Shown here in pieces: positions 48,167-60,300 of a stretch of DNA of 64,000 nucleotides. Both the position numbers and the translations under genes were made by a program. A model generated the notes under the pieces. That model ran no database searches. It was not told where the DNA came from and worked only from the letters and a program-made list of their open reading frames with translations. The stretch is taken from assembly GCA_947683625.1 (NCBI GenBank), contig CANTUR010002288.1, positions 1 to 64,000 of the forward strand. The letters run 5' to 3'. Each line of letters begins with the position of its first letter. The first letter of the stretch is position 1. Source of the stretch: Mallotus nudiflorus (Eukaryota > Streptophyta > Magnoliopsida > Malpighiales > Euphorbiaceae).

Positions 48167-49641
48167 TGGAAGTTCGTGGTGGCATCGGTTGACCCACGGG
48201 GCCCATAATATATCAAATATAAGCTTACTCAGACGGCTATAGTGCAGGCTATAAAGCCCATCTATAACGATTTGTCTTTGGGCCTAAAAAACCCATGTGT
48301 AGGCCCATGGATTTGATAGAGTGGGCTTGCGCACTTGGGCTTCAAATGGACGTTCGTGGCGGCATCGGTTGACCCACGGGGCCTATAAAATATCAAAATC
48401 GAAGCTGACTCAGAGGGCTATAACGGGCCGATACAAAACTGCGTCTGTAGCGGGCCGTCCTCGGGCCCAAATTCCTTTGTTTTGGGGCCCGAAAACCACT
48501 ATTTCGGCCCATGGATTTGATATTGGGCTTGCGCACTTGGGCTTCAAATGGACGTTTGTGGCGGCATCGGTTGACCCACGGGGCCCATAATATATCAGAT
48601 CGAAGCTGACTCAGAGGTCTACAGTGCGGGCTCTAAAGCCCATCTATAGCGATTTGTCTTTGGGCCCAAAAACCCATGTTTAGGCCCATGGATTTGATAG
48701 AGTGGGCTTGGGCACTTGGGCTTCAAATGGATGTTCGTGGCGGCATCGGTTGACCCACGGGGCCCATAATATATCAGATCGAAGCTGACTCAGAGGGCTA
48801 CAGTGCGGGCTCTAAAGCCCATCTATATGGATTTGTCTTTGGGCCCAAAAACCCATGTTTAGGCCCATGGATTTTATAGAGTGGGCTTGGGCACTTGGGC
48901 TTCAAATGGACGTTCGTGGTGGCATCGGTTGACCCACGGGGCCCATAATATATCAAATATAAGCTCACTCAGACGGCTATAGTGCGGGCTATAAAGCCCA
49001 TCTATAACGATTTGTCTTTGGGCCTAAAAACCCATGTGTAGGCCCATGGATTTGATAGAGTGGGCTTGCGCACTTGGGCTTCAAATGGACGTTCGTGGCG
49101 GCATCGGTTGACCCACGGGGCCCATAATATATCAAATCGAAGCTGACTCAGAGGGCTATAACGGCCGCTACAAACTATGTCTGTAGCGGGCCGTCCTCGG
49201 GCCCAAATTCCTTTGTTTTGGGCCCGAAAACCACTATTTCGGCCCATGGATTTGATTGTGGGCTTGCGCACTTGGGCTTCAAATGGACGTTCGTGGCGGC
49301 ATCGGTTGACCCACGGGGCCCATAATATATCAGATCGAAGCTGACTCAGAGGTCTACAGTGCGGGCTCTAAAGCCCATCTATAGCGATTTGTCTTTGGGC
49401 CCAAAAACCCATGTTTAGGCCCATGGATTTGATAGAGTGGGCTTGGGCACTTGGGCTTCAAATGGATGTTCGTGGCGGCATCGGTTGACCCACGGGGCCC
49501 ATAATATATCAGATCGAAGCTGACTCAGAGGGCTACAGTGCGGGCTCTAAAGCCCATCTATAGCGATTTGTCTTTGGGCCCAAAAACCCAAGTTTAGGCC
49601 CATGGATTTGATAGAGTGGGCTTGGGCACTTGGGCTTCAAA
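48167..49641. repeat. S block, copy 1 (two HOR units, 1475 bp)
   Basis: Unit 1 has A 48167 (GGAAGTTCGTGG, GTGCAGGCTAT), B 48347 (CCTATAAAATATC, CGATACAAAACTGCG, ending GATATTGGGC), C 48549 (GGACGTTTGTGG) and D 48728 (CTATATGGATTTG, ATTTTATAGAG). Unit 2 has A 48907 (AAGCTCACTC), B 49086 (ACGGCCGCTAC, CTATGTCTG), C 49284 and D 49463 (CCCAAGTTTAGG). Confidence 0.9.
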
Positions 49642-51853
49642 TGGAAGTTCGTGGTGGCATCGGTTGACCCACGGGGCCCATAATATATCAAATATAAGCT
49701 TACTCAGACGGCTATAGTGCAGGCTATAAAGCCCATCTATAACGATTTGTCTTTGGGCCTAAAAACCCATGTGTAGGCCCATGGATTTGATAGAGTGGGC
49801 TTGCGCACTTGGGCTTCAAATGGACGTTCGTGGCGGCATCGGTTGACCCACGGGGCCTATAATATATCAAATCGAAGCTGACTCAGAGGGCTATAACGGG
49901 CCGATACAAACTGCGTCTGTAGCGGGCCGTCCTCGGGCCCAAATTCCTTTGTTTTGGGGCCCGAAAACCACTATTTCGGCCCATGGATTTGATATTGGGC
50001 TTGCGCACTTGGGCTTCAAATGGACGTTTGTGGCGGCATCGGTTGACCCACGGGGCCCATAATATATCAGATCGAAGCTGACTCAGAGGTCTACAGTGCG
50101 GGCTCTAAAGCCCATCTATAGCGATTTGTCTTTGGGCCCAAAAACCCATGTTTAGGCCCATGGATTTGATAGAGTGGGCTTGGGCACTTGGGCTTCAAAT
50201 GGATGTTCGTGGCGGCATCGGTTGACCCACGGGGCCCATAATATATCAGATCGAAGCTGACTCAGAGGGCTACAGTGCGGGCTCTAAAGCCCATCTATAT
50301 GGATTTGTCTTTGGGCCCAAAAACCCATGTTTAGGCCCATGGATTTTATAGAGTGGGCTTGGGCACTTGGGCTTCAAATGGACGTTCGTGGTGGCATCGG
50401 TTGACCCACGGGGCCCATAATATATTCAAATATAAGCTCACTCAGACGGCTATAGTGCGGGCTATAAAGCCCATCTATAACGATTTGTCTTTGGGCCTAA
50501 AAACCCATGTGTAGGCCCATGGATTTGATAGAGTGGGCTTGCGCACTTGGGCTTCAAATGGACGTTCGTGGCGGCATCGGTTGACCCACGGGGCCCATAA
50601 TATATCAAATCGAAGCTGACTCAGAGGGCTATAACGGGCCGCTACAAACTATCTCTGTAGCGGGCCGTCCTCGGGCCCAAATTCCTTTGTTTTGGGGCCC
50701 GAAAACCACTATTTCGGCCCATGGATTTGATTGTGGGCTTGCGCACTTGGGCTTCAAATGGACGTTCGTGGCGGCATCGGTTGACCCACGGGGCCCATAA
50801 TATATCAGATCGAAGCTGACTCAGAGGTCTACAGTGCGGGCTCTAAAGCCCATCTATAGCGATTTGTCTTTGGGCCCAAAAACCCATGTTTAGGCCCATG
50901 GATTTGATAGAGTGGGCTTGGGCACTTGGGCTTCAAATGGATGTTCGTGGCGGCATCGGTTGACCCACGGGGCCCATAATATATCAGATCGAAGCTGACT
51001 CAGAGGGCTACAGTGCGGGCTCTAAAGCCCATCTATAGCGATTTGTCTTTGGGCCCAAAAACCCATGTTTAGGCCCATGGATTTGATAGAGTGGGCTTGG
51101 GCACTTGGGCTTCAAATGGACGTTCGTGGTGGCATCGGTTGACCCACGGGGCCCATAATATATCAAATATAAGCTTACTCAGACGGCTATAGTGCGGGCT
51201 ATAAAGGCCCATCTATAACGATTTGTCTTTGGGCCTAAAAACCCATGTGTAGGCCCATGGATTTGATAGAGTGGGCTTGCACACTTGGGCTTCAAATGGA
51301 CGTTCGTGGCGGCATCGGTTGACCCACAGGGCCCATAATATATCAAATCGAAGCTGACTCAGAGGGCTATAACGGGCCGCTACAAACTACATTTGTAGCG
51401 GGCCGTCCTCAGGGCCCAAATTCCTTTGTTTTGGGGCCCGAAAACCACTATTTCGGCCCATGGATTTGATTGTGGGCTTGCGCACTTGGGCTTCAAATGG
51501 ACGTTCGTGCGGCATCGGTTGACCCACGGGGCCCATAATATATCAGATCGAAGCTGACTCAGAGGTCTACAGTGCGGCCTCTAAAGCCCATCTATAACGA
51601 TTTGTCTTTGGGCCCAAAAACCCATGTTTAGGCCCATGGATTTGATAGAATGGCTTGGGCACTTGGGCTTCAAATGGATGTTCGTGGCGGCATCGGTTGA
51701 CCCACGGGGCCCATAATATATCAGATCGAAGCTGACTCAGAGGGCTACAGTGCGGGCTCTAAAGCCCATCTATAGCGATTTGTCTTTGGGCCCAAAAACC
51801 CAAGTTTAGGCCCATGGATTTGATAGAGTGGGCTTGGGCACTTGGGCTTCAAA
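49642..51853. repeat. S block, copy 2 (three HOR units, 2212 bp)
   Basis: Unit 1 (49642) repeats the S markers GTGCAGGCTAT, CCTATAAT, CGATACAAACTGCG, GATATTGGGC, GGACGTTTGTGG, CTATATGG and ATTTTATAGAG. Unit 2 (50379) has AAGCTCACTC and B with CTATCTCTG. An additional unit 3 (51117) has a B with CACAGGGCCC and ACATTTGTAGC, an altered CTTGCACACTTGG, a C with GTGCGGCCTC, and a D preceded by AGAATGGCTTGG. Confidence 0.9.
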
Positions 51854-54061
51854 TGGAAGTTCGTGGTGGCATCGGTTGACCCACGGGGCCCATAATATAT
51901 CAAATATAAGCTTACTCAGACGGCTATAGTGCAGGCTATAAAGCCCATCTATAACGATTTGTCTTTGGGCCTAAAAACCCATGTGTAGGCCCATGGATTT
52001 GATAGAGTGGGCTTGCGCACCTTGGGCTTCAAATGGACGTTCGTGGCGGCATCGGTTGACCCACGGGGCCTATAATATATCAAATCGAAGCTGACTCAGA
52101 GGGCTATAACGGGCCGCTACACACTGCGTCTGTAGCGGGCCGTCCTCGGGCCCAAATTCCTTTGTTTTGAGGCCCGAAAACCACTATTTCGGCCCATGGA
52201 TTTGATATTGGGCTTGCGCACATTGGGCTTCAAATGGACGTTGTGGCGGCATCGGTCGACCCACGGGGCCCATAATATATCAGATCGAAGCTGACTCAGA
52301 GGTCTACAGTGCGGGCTCTAAAGCCCATCTATAGCGATTTGTCTTTGGGCCCAAAAACCCATGTTTAGGCCCATGGATTTGATAGAGTGGGCTTGGGCAC
52401 TTGGGCTTCAAATGGATGTTCGTGGCGGCATCGGTTGACCCACGGGGCCCATAATATATCAGATCGAAGCTGACTCAGAGGGCTACAGTGCGGGCTCTAA
52501 AGCCCATCTATATGGATTTGTCTTTGGGCCAAAAAACCCATGTTTAGGCCCATGGATTTTATAGAGTGGGCTTGGGCACATGGGCTTCAAATGGACGTTC
52601 GTGGTGGCATCGGTTGACCCACGGGGCCCATAATATATCAAATATAAGCTCACTCAGACGGCTATAGTGCGGGCTATAAGCCCATCTATAACGATTTGTC
52701 TTTGGGCCTAAAAACCCATGTGTAGGCCCATGGATTTGATAGAGTGGGCTTGCGCACTTGGGCTTCAAATGGACGTTCGTGGCGGCATCGGTTGACCCAC
52801 GGGGCCCATAATATATCAAATCAAAGCTGACTCAGAGGGCTATAACGGGCCGCTACAAACTATGTCTGTAGCGGGCCGTCCTCGGGCCCAAATTCCTTTG
52901 TTTTGGGGCCCGAAAACCACTATTTCGGCCCATGGATTTGATTGTGGGCTTGCGCACTTGGGCTTCAAATGGACGTTCGTGGCGGCATCGGTTGACCCAC
53001 GGGGCCCATAATATATCAGATCGAAGCTGACTCAGAGGTCTACAGTGCGGGCTCTAAAGCCCATCTATAGCGATTTGTCTTTGGGCCCAAAAACCCATGT
53101 TTAGGCCCATGGATTTGATAGAGTGGGCTTGGGCACTTGGGCTTCAAATGGATGTTCGTGGCGGCATCGGTTGACCCACGGGGCCCATAATATATCAGAT
53201 CGAAGCTGACTCAGAGGGCTACAGTGCGGGCTCTAAAGCCCATCTATAGCGATTTGTCTTTGGGCCCAAAAACCCATGTTTAGGCCCATGGATTTGATAG
53301 AGTGGCTTGGGCACTTGGGCTTCAAATGGACGTTCGTGGTGGCATCGGTTGACCAACGGGGCCCATAATATATCAAATATAAGCTTACTCAGACGGCTAT
53401 AGTGCGGGCTATAAAGCCCATCTATAACGATTTGTCTTTGGGCCTAAAAACCCATGTGTAGGCCCATGGATTTGATAGAGTGGGCTTGCGCACTTGGGCT
53501 TCAAATGGACGTTCGTGGCGGCATCGGTTGACCCACAGGGCCCATAATATATCAAATCGAAGCTGACTCAGAGGGCTATAACGGGCCGCTACAAACTACA
53601 TTTGTAGCGGGCCGTCCTCGGGCCCAAATCCTTTGTTTTGGGGCCCGAAAACCACTATTTCGGCCCATGGATTTGATTGTGGGCTTGCGCACTTGGGCTT
53701 CAAATGGACGTTCGTGGCGGCATCGGTTGACCCACGGGGCCCATAATATATCAGATCGAAGCTGACTCAGAGGTCTACAGTGCGGGCTCTAAAGCCCATC
53801 TATAGCGATTTGTCTTTGGGCCCAAAAACCCATGTTTAGGCCCATGGATTTGATAGAGTTGGCTTGGGCACTTGGGCTTCAAATGGATGTTCGTGGCGGC
53901 ATCGGTTGACCCACGGGGCCCATAATATATCAGATCGAAGCTGACTCAGAGGGCTACAGTGCGGGCTCTAAAGCCCATCTATAGCGATTTGTCTTTGGGC
54001 CCAAAAACCCATGTTTAGGCCCATGGATTTGATAGAGTGGCTTGGGCACTTGGGCTTCAAA
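51854..54061. repeat. S block, copy 3 (three HOR units, 2208 bp)
   Basis: Unit 1 (51854) carries GGAAGTTCGTGG, GTGCAGGCTAT, CCTATAAT, CTACACACTGCG, GATATTGGGC and CTATATGG. Unit 2 (52592) has ATTTTATAGAG before it and AAGCTCACTC. Unit 3 (53327) has GACCAACGG in A, CACAGGGCCC and ACATTTGTAGC in B, and GAGTTGGC before D. It parallels copy 2 unit for unit. Confidence 0.88.
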
Positions 54062-54799
54062 TGGACGTTCGTGGTGGCATCGGTTGACCCACGGGGCCCA
54101 TAATATATCAAATATAAGCTCACTCAGACGGCTATAGTGCGGGCTATAAAGCCCATCTATAACGATTTGTCTTTGGGCCTAAAAACCCATGTGTAGGCCC
54201 ATGGATTTGATAGAGTGGGCTTGCGCACTTGGGCTTCAAATGGACGTTCGTGGCGGCATCGGTTGACCCACGGGGGCCCATAATATATCAAATCGAAGCT
54301 GACTCAGAGGGCTATAACAGACCGCTACAAACTACATTTGTAGCGGGCCGTCCTCGGGCCCAAATTCCTTTGTTTTGGGGCCCGAAAACCACTATTTCGG
54401 CCCATGGATTTGATTGTGGGCTTGCGCACTTGGGCTTCAAATGGACGTTCGTGGCGGCATCGGTTGGCCCACGGGGCCCATAATATATCAGATCGAAGCT
54501 GACTCAGAGGTCTACAGTGCGGGCTCTAAAGCCCATCTATAGCGATTTGTCTTTGGGCCCAAAAACCCATGTTTAGGCCCATGGATTTGATAGAGTGGGC
54601 TTGGGCACTTGGGCTTCAAATGGATGTTCGTGGCGGCATCGGTTGACCCACGGGGCCCATAATATATCAGATCGAAGCTGACTCAGAGGGCTACAGTGCG
54701 GGCTCTAAAGCCCATCTATAGCGATTTGTCTTTGGGCCCAAAAACCCATGTTTAGGCCCATGGATTTGATAGAGTGGGCTTGGGCACTTGGGCTTCAAA
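54062..54799. repeat. Canonical ABCD unit
   Basis: Monomers: A 54062 (AAGCTCACTC), B 54241 (AACAGACCGCTAC, ACATTTGTAGC), C 54442 (GGTTGGCCC), D 54621. The GACCGCTAC plus GGTTGGCCC pairing matches the units at 15904 and 21988, more than 30 kb away. Confidence 0.9.
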
Positions 54800-55501
54800 T
54801 GGACGTTCGTGGTGGCATCGGTTGACCCACGGGGCCCATAATATATCAAATATAAGCTTACTCAGACGGCTATAGTGCGGGCTATAAAGCCCATCTATAA
54901 CGATTTGTCTTTGGGCCTAAAAACCCATGTGTAGGCCCACGGATTTGATAGAGTGGGCTTGCGCACTTGGGCTTCAAATGGACGTTCGTGGCGGCATCGG
55001 TTGACCCACGGGGCCCATAATATCCGCTACAAACTATATCTGTAGCGGGCCGTCCTCGGGCCCAAATTCCTTTGTTTTGGGGCCCGAAAACCACTATTTC
55101 GGCCCATGGATTTGATTGTGGGCTTGCGCACTTGGGCTTCAAATGGACGTTCGTGGCGGCATCGGTTCGACCCACGGGGCCCATAATATATCAGATCGAA
55201 GCTGACTCAGAGGTCTACAGTGTGGGCTCTAAAGCCCATCTATAGCGATTTGTCTTTGGGCCCAAAAACCCATGTTTAGGCCCATGGATTTGATAGAGTG
55301 GGCTTGGGCACTTGGGCTTCAAATGGATGTTCGTGGCGGCATCGGTTGACCACGGGGCCCATAATATATCAGATCGAAGCTGACTCAGAGGGCTACAGTG
55401 CGGGCTCTAAAGCCCATCTATAGCGATTTGTCTTTGGGCCCAAAAACCCAAGTTTAGGCCCATGGATTTGATAGAGTGGGCTTGGGCACTTGGGCTTCAA
55501 A
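54800..55501. repeat. ABCD unit with an internally deleted B monomer
   Basis: Monomers: A 54800, B 54979 (165 bp), C 55144, D 55324. In B the sequence passes directly from CCCATAATAT (ending 55023) to CCGCTACAAAC (from 55024). This omits 35 bp, including the CAAATCGAAGCTGACTCAG segment and the GGGCTATAACGGG box. The deletion stops exactly at the base of the B hairpin stem. C has GGTTCGACCC (one extra base) and D has GACCACGG (one short). Confidence 0.93.
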
Positions 55502-56241
55502 TGGACGTTCGTGGTGGCATCGGTTGACCCACGGGCCCCATAATATATCAAATATAAGCGTACTCAGACGACTATAGTGCGGGCTATAAAGCCCATCTAT
55601 AACGATTTGTCTTTGGGCCTAAAAACCCATGTGTAGGCCCATGGATTTGATAGAGTGGGGCTTGCGCACTTGGGCTTCAAATGGGCGTTCGTGGCGGCAT
55701 CGGTTGACCCACGGGGCCCATAATATATCAAATCGAAGCTGACTCAGAGGGCTATAACGGGCCGCTACAAACTACATCTGTAGCGGGCCGTCCTCGGGCC
55801 CAAATTCCTTTGTTTTGGGGCCCGAAAACCACTATTTCGGCCCATGGATTTGATTGTGGGCTTGCGCACTTGGGCTTCAAATGGACGTTCGTGGCGGCAT
55901 CGGTTGACCCACGGGGCCCATAATATATCAGATCGAAGCTGACTCAGAGGTCTACAGTACGGGCTCTAAAGCCCATCTATAGCGATTTGTCTTTGGGGAC
56001 CAAAAACCCATGTTTAGGCCCATGGATTTGATAGAGTGGGCTTGGGCACTTGGGCTTCAAATGGATGTTCGTGGCGGCATCGGTTGACCCACGGGGGCCC
56101 ATAATATATCACATCGAAGCTGACTCAGAGGGCTACAGTGCGGGCTCTAAAGCCCATCTATAACGATTTGTCTTTGGGCCCAAAAACCCATGTTTAGGGC
56201 CATGGATTTGATAGAGTGGGCTTGGGCACTTGGGCTTCAAA
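55502..56241. repeat. Canonical ABCD unit
   Basis: Monomers: A 55502 (ACGGGCCCCATAAT, AAGCGTACTC, ACGACTATAG), B 55682 (ATGGGCGTTCG), C 55882 (CAGTACGGG, TTGGGGACCAAAAA), D 56062 (ACGGGGGCCC, CACATCG, CTATAACG, TTTAGGGCC). It has more private substitutions than most units. Confidence 0.9.
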
Positions 56242-57361
56242 TGGACGTTCGTGGTGGCATCGGTTGACCCACGGGGGCCCATAATATATCAAATATAAGC
56301 TTACTCAGACGGCTATAGTACGGGCTATAAAGCCCATCTATAACGATTTGTCTTTGGGCCTAAAAACCCATGTGTAGGCCCATGGATTTGATAGAGTGGG
56401 CTTGCGCACTTGGGCTTCAAATGGACGTTCGTGGCGGCATCGGTTGACCCACGGGGCCCATAATATATCAAATCGAAGCTGACTCAGAGGGCTATAACGG
56501 GCCGCTACAAACTACATTTGTAGCGGGCCGTCCTCGGGCCCAAATTCCTTTGTTTTGGGGGCCCGAAAACCACTATTTCGGCCCATGGATTTGATTGTGG
56601 GCTTGCGCACTTGGGCTTCAAATGGACGTTCGTGGCGGCATCGGTTGACCCACGGGGCCCATAATATATCAGATCGAAGCTGACTCAGAGGTCTACAGTG
56701 CGGGCTCTAAAGCCCATCTATAGCGATTTGTCTTTGGCCCAAAAAACCCATGTTTAGGCCCATGGATTTGATAGAGTGGGCTTGGGCACTTGGGCTTCAA
56801 ATGGATGTTCGTGGCGGCATCGGTTGACCCACGGGGCCCATAATATATCACATCGAAGCTGACTCAGAGGGCTATAACGGGCCGCTACAAACTACATTAG
56901 TAACGGGCCGTCCTCGGGCCCAAATTCCTTTGTTTTGGGGCCCGAAAACCACTATTTCGGCCCATGGATTTGATTGTGGGCTTGCGCACTTGGGCTTCAA
57001 ATGGACGTTCGTGGGCGGCATCGGTTGACCCACGGGGCCCATAATATATCAGATCGAAGCTGACTCAGAGGTCTACAGTGCGGGCTCTAAAGCCCATCTA
57101 TAGCGATTTGTCTTTGGGCCCAAAAACCCCATGTTTAGGCCCATGGATTTGATAGAGTGGGCTTGGGCACTTGGGCTTCAAATGGATGTTCGTGGCGGCA
57201 TCGGTTGACCCACGGGGCCCATAATATATCACATCGAAGCTGACTCAGAGGGCTACAGTGCGGGCTCTAAAGCCCATCTATAGCGATTTGTCTTTGGGCC
57301 CAAAAACCCATGTTTAGGCCCATGGATTTGATAGAGTGGGCTTGGGCACTTGGGCTTCAAA
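56242..57361. repeat. Six-monomer variant A-B-C-(D/B)-C-D (1120 bp)
   Basis: Monomers: A 56242, B 56422, C 56623, D/B chimera 56802, C 57002, D 57183. It ends the run of unbroken 4-mers that began at 31949. Confidence 0.92.
56802..57001. repeat. Chimeric D/B monomer (200 bp)
   Basis: It starts as D (TGGATGTTCG, then ATATATCACATCGAAGC, a D subtype also seen at 56062 and 57183) and continues as B from GGGCTATAACGGGCC onwards, with B length and ending. The switch lies between CACATCG (about 56848) and GGGCTATAACG (about 56870), in sequence common to both classes. Its B part, ACTACATTAGTAACGGG, matches the B at 61242 and nearly the B at 58288, which points to a local donor. Confidence 0.92.
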
Positions 57362-60300
57362 TGGACGTTCGTGGTGGCATCGGTTGACCCACGGGGCCCA
57401 TAATATATCAAATATAAGCTTACTCAGACGGCTATAGTGCGGGCTATAAAGCCCATCTATAAAGATTTGTCTTTGGGCCTAAAAACCCCATGTGTAGGCC
57501 CATGGATTTGATAGAGTGGGCTTGCGCACTTGGGCCTTCAAATGGACGTTCGTGGCGGCATCGGTTGACCCACGGGGCCCCATAATATATCAAATCGAAG
57601 TTGACTCAGAGGGCTATAACGGGCCGCTACAAAATACGTCTGTAGCGGGCCGTCCTCGGGCCCAAATTCCTTTGTTTTGGGGCCCGAAAACCACTATTTC
57701 GGCCCATGGATTTGATTGTGGGCTTGCGCACTTGGGCTTCAAATGGACGTTCGTGGCGGCATCGGTTGACCCACGGGGCCCATAATATATCAGATCGAAG
57801 CTGACTCAGAGGTCTACAGTGCGGGCTCTAAAGCCCATCTATAGCGATTTGTCTTTGGGCCCAAAAACCCATGTTTAGGCCCATGGATTTGATAGAGTGG
57901 GCTTGGGCACTTGGGGCTTCAAATGGATGTTCGTGGCGGCATCGGTTGACCCCGACGGGGCCCATAAATATATCAGATCGAAGCTGACTCAGAGGGCTAC
58001 AGTGCGGGGCTCTAAAGCCCATCTATAGCGATTTGTCTTTGGGCCCAAAAACCCATGTTTAGGCCCATGGATTTGATAGAGTGGGCTTGGGCACTTGGGC
58101 TTCAAATGGACGTTCGGTGGTGGCATCGGGTGACCCACGGGGGCCCATAATATATCAAATATAAGCTTACTCAGACGGCTATAGTGCGGGCTATAAAGCC
58201 CATCTATAACGATTTGTCTTTGGGCCTAAAAACCCATGTGTAGGCCCATGGATTTGATAGAGTGGGCTTGCGCACTTGGGCTTCAAATGGACGTTCGTGG
58301 CGGCATCGGTTGACCCACGGGGCCCATAATATATCAAATCAAAGCTGACTCAGAGGGCTATAACGGGCCGCTACAAACTACATTAGTAGCGGGCCGTCCT
58401 CGGGCCCAAATTCCTTTGTTTTGGGGGCCCGAAAACCACTATTTCGGCCCATGGATTTGATTGTGGGCTTGCGCACTTGGGCTTCAAATGGACGTTTGTG
58501 GCGGCATCGGTTGACCCACGGGGCCCATAATATATCAGATCGAAGCTGACTCAGAGGTCTACAGTGCGGGCTCTAAAGCCCATCTATAGCGATTTGTCTT
58601 TGGGCCAAAAACCCATGTTTAGGCCCATGGATTTGATAGAGTTGGCTTGGGCACTTGGGCTTCAAATGGATGTTCGTGGCGGCATCGGTTGACCCACGGG
58701 GCCCATAATATATCAGATCGAAGCTGACTCAGAGGGCTACAGTGCGGGCTCTAAAGCCCATCTATAGCGATTTGTCTTTGGGCCCAAAAACCCATGTTTA
58801 GGCCCATGGATTTGATAGAGTGGGCTTGGGCACTTGGGCTTCAAATGGACGTTCGTGGTGGCATCGGTTGACCCACGAGGCCCATAATATATCAAATATA
58901 AGCTCACTCAGACGGCTATAGTGCGGGCTATAAAGCCCATCTATAACGATTTGTCTTTGGGCCTAAAAACCCATGTGTAGGCCCATGGATTTGATAGAGT
59001 GGGCTTGCGCACTTGGGCTTCAAATGGACGTTCGTGGCGGCATCGGTTTGACCCACGGGGGCCCATAATATATCAAATCGAAGCTGACTCAGAGGGCTAT
59101 AATGGACCGCTACAAACTACATTTGTAGCGGGCCGTCCTCGGGCCCAAATTCCTTTGTTTTGGGGCCCGAAAACCACAATTTCGGCCCATGGATTTGATT
59201 GTGGGCTTGCGCACCTTGGGCTTCAAATGGACGTTCGTGGCGGCATCGGTTGACCCACGGGGCCCATAATATATCAGATCGAAGCTGACTCAGAGGTCTA
59301 CAGTGCGGGCTCTAAAGCCCATCTATAGCGATTTGTCTTTGGGTCCAAAAACCCATGTTTAGGCCCATGGATTTGATAGAGTGGGCTTGGGCACTTGGGC
59401 TTCAAATGGATGTTCGTGGCGGCATCGGTTGACCCACGGGGCCCATAATATATCAGATCGAAGCTGACTCAGAGGGCTACAGTGCGGGCTCTAAAGCCCA
59501 TCTATAGCGATTTGTCTTTGGGCCCAAAAACCCATGTTTAGGCCCATGGATTTGATAGAGTGGGCTTGGGCACTTGGGCTTCAAATGGACGTTCGTGGTG
59601 GCATCGGTTGACCCACGGGGCCCATAATATATCAAATATAAGCTTACTCAGACGGCTATAGTGCGGGCTATAAAGCCCATCTATAACGATTTGTCTTTGG
59701 GCCTAAAAACCCATGTGTAGGCCCATGGATTTGATAGAGTGGGCTTGCGCACCTTGGGCTTCAAATGGACGTTCGTGGCGGCATCGGTTGACCCACGGGG
59801 CCCATAATATATCAAATCGAAGCTGACTCAGAGGGCTATAACGGCCGCTACAAACTACGTCTGTAGCGGGCCGTCCTCGGGCCCAAATTCCTTTGTTTTG
59901 GGGCCCGAAAACCACTATTTCGGCCCATGGATTTGATTGTGGGCTTGGCGCACTTGGGCTTCAAATGGACGTTCGTGGCGGGCATCGGTTGACCCACGGG
60001 GCCCATAATATATCAGATCGAAGCTGACTCAGAGGTCTACAGTGCGGGCTCTAAAGCCCATCTATAGCGATTTGTCTTTGGGTCCAAAAACCCATGTTTA
60101 GGCCCATGGATTTGATAGAGTGGGCTTGGGCACTTGGGCTTCAAATGGATGTTCGTGGCGGCATCGGTTGACCCACGGGGCCCATAATATATCAGATCGA
60201 AGCTGACTCAGAGGGCTACAGTGCGGGCTCTAAAGCCCATCTATAGCGATTTGTCTTGGGCCCAAAAACCCATGTTTAGGCCCATGGATTTGATAGAGTG

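Noticed and set aside
54882..55184. 100-codon minus-strand frame
   Set aside because: It is opened only by the 35 bp deletion in the B monomer and is made of the same translated satellite words found elsewhere on the minus strand.
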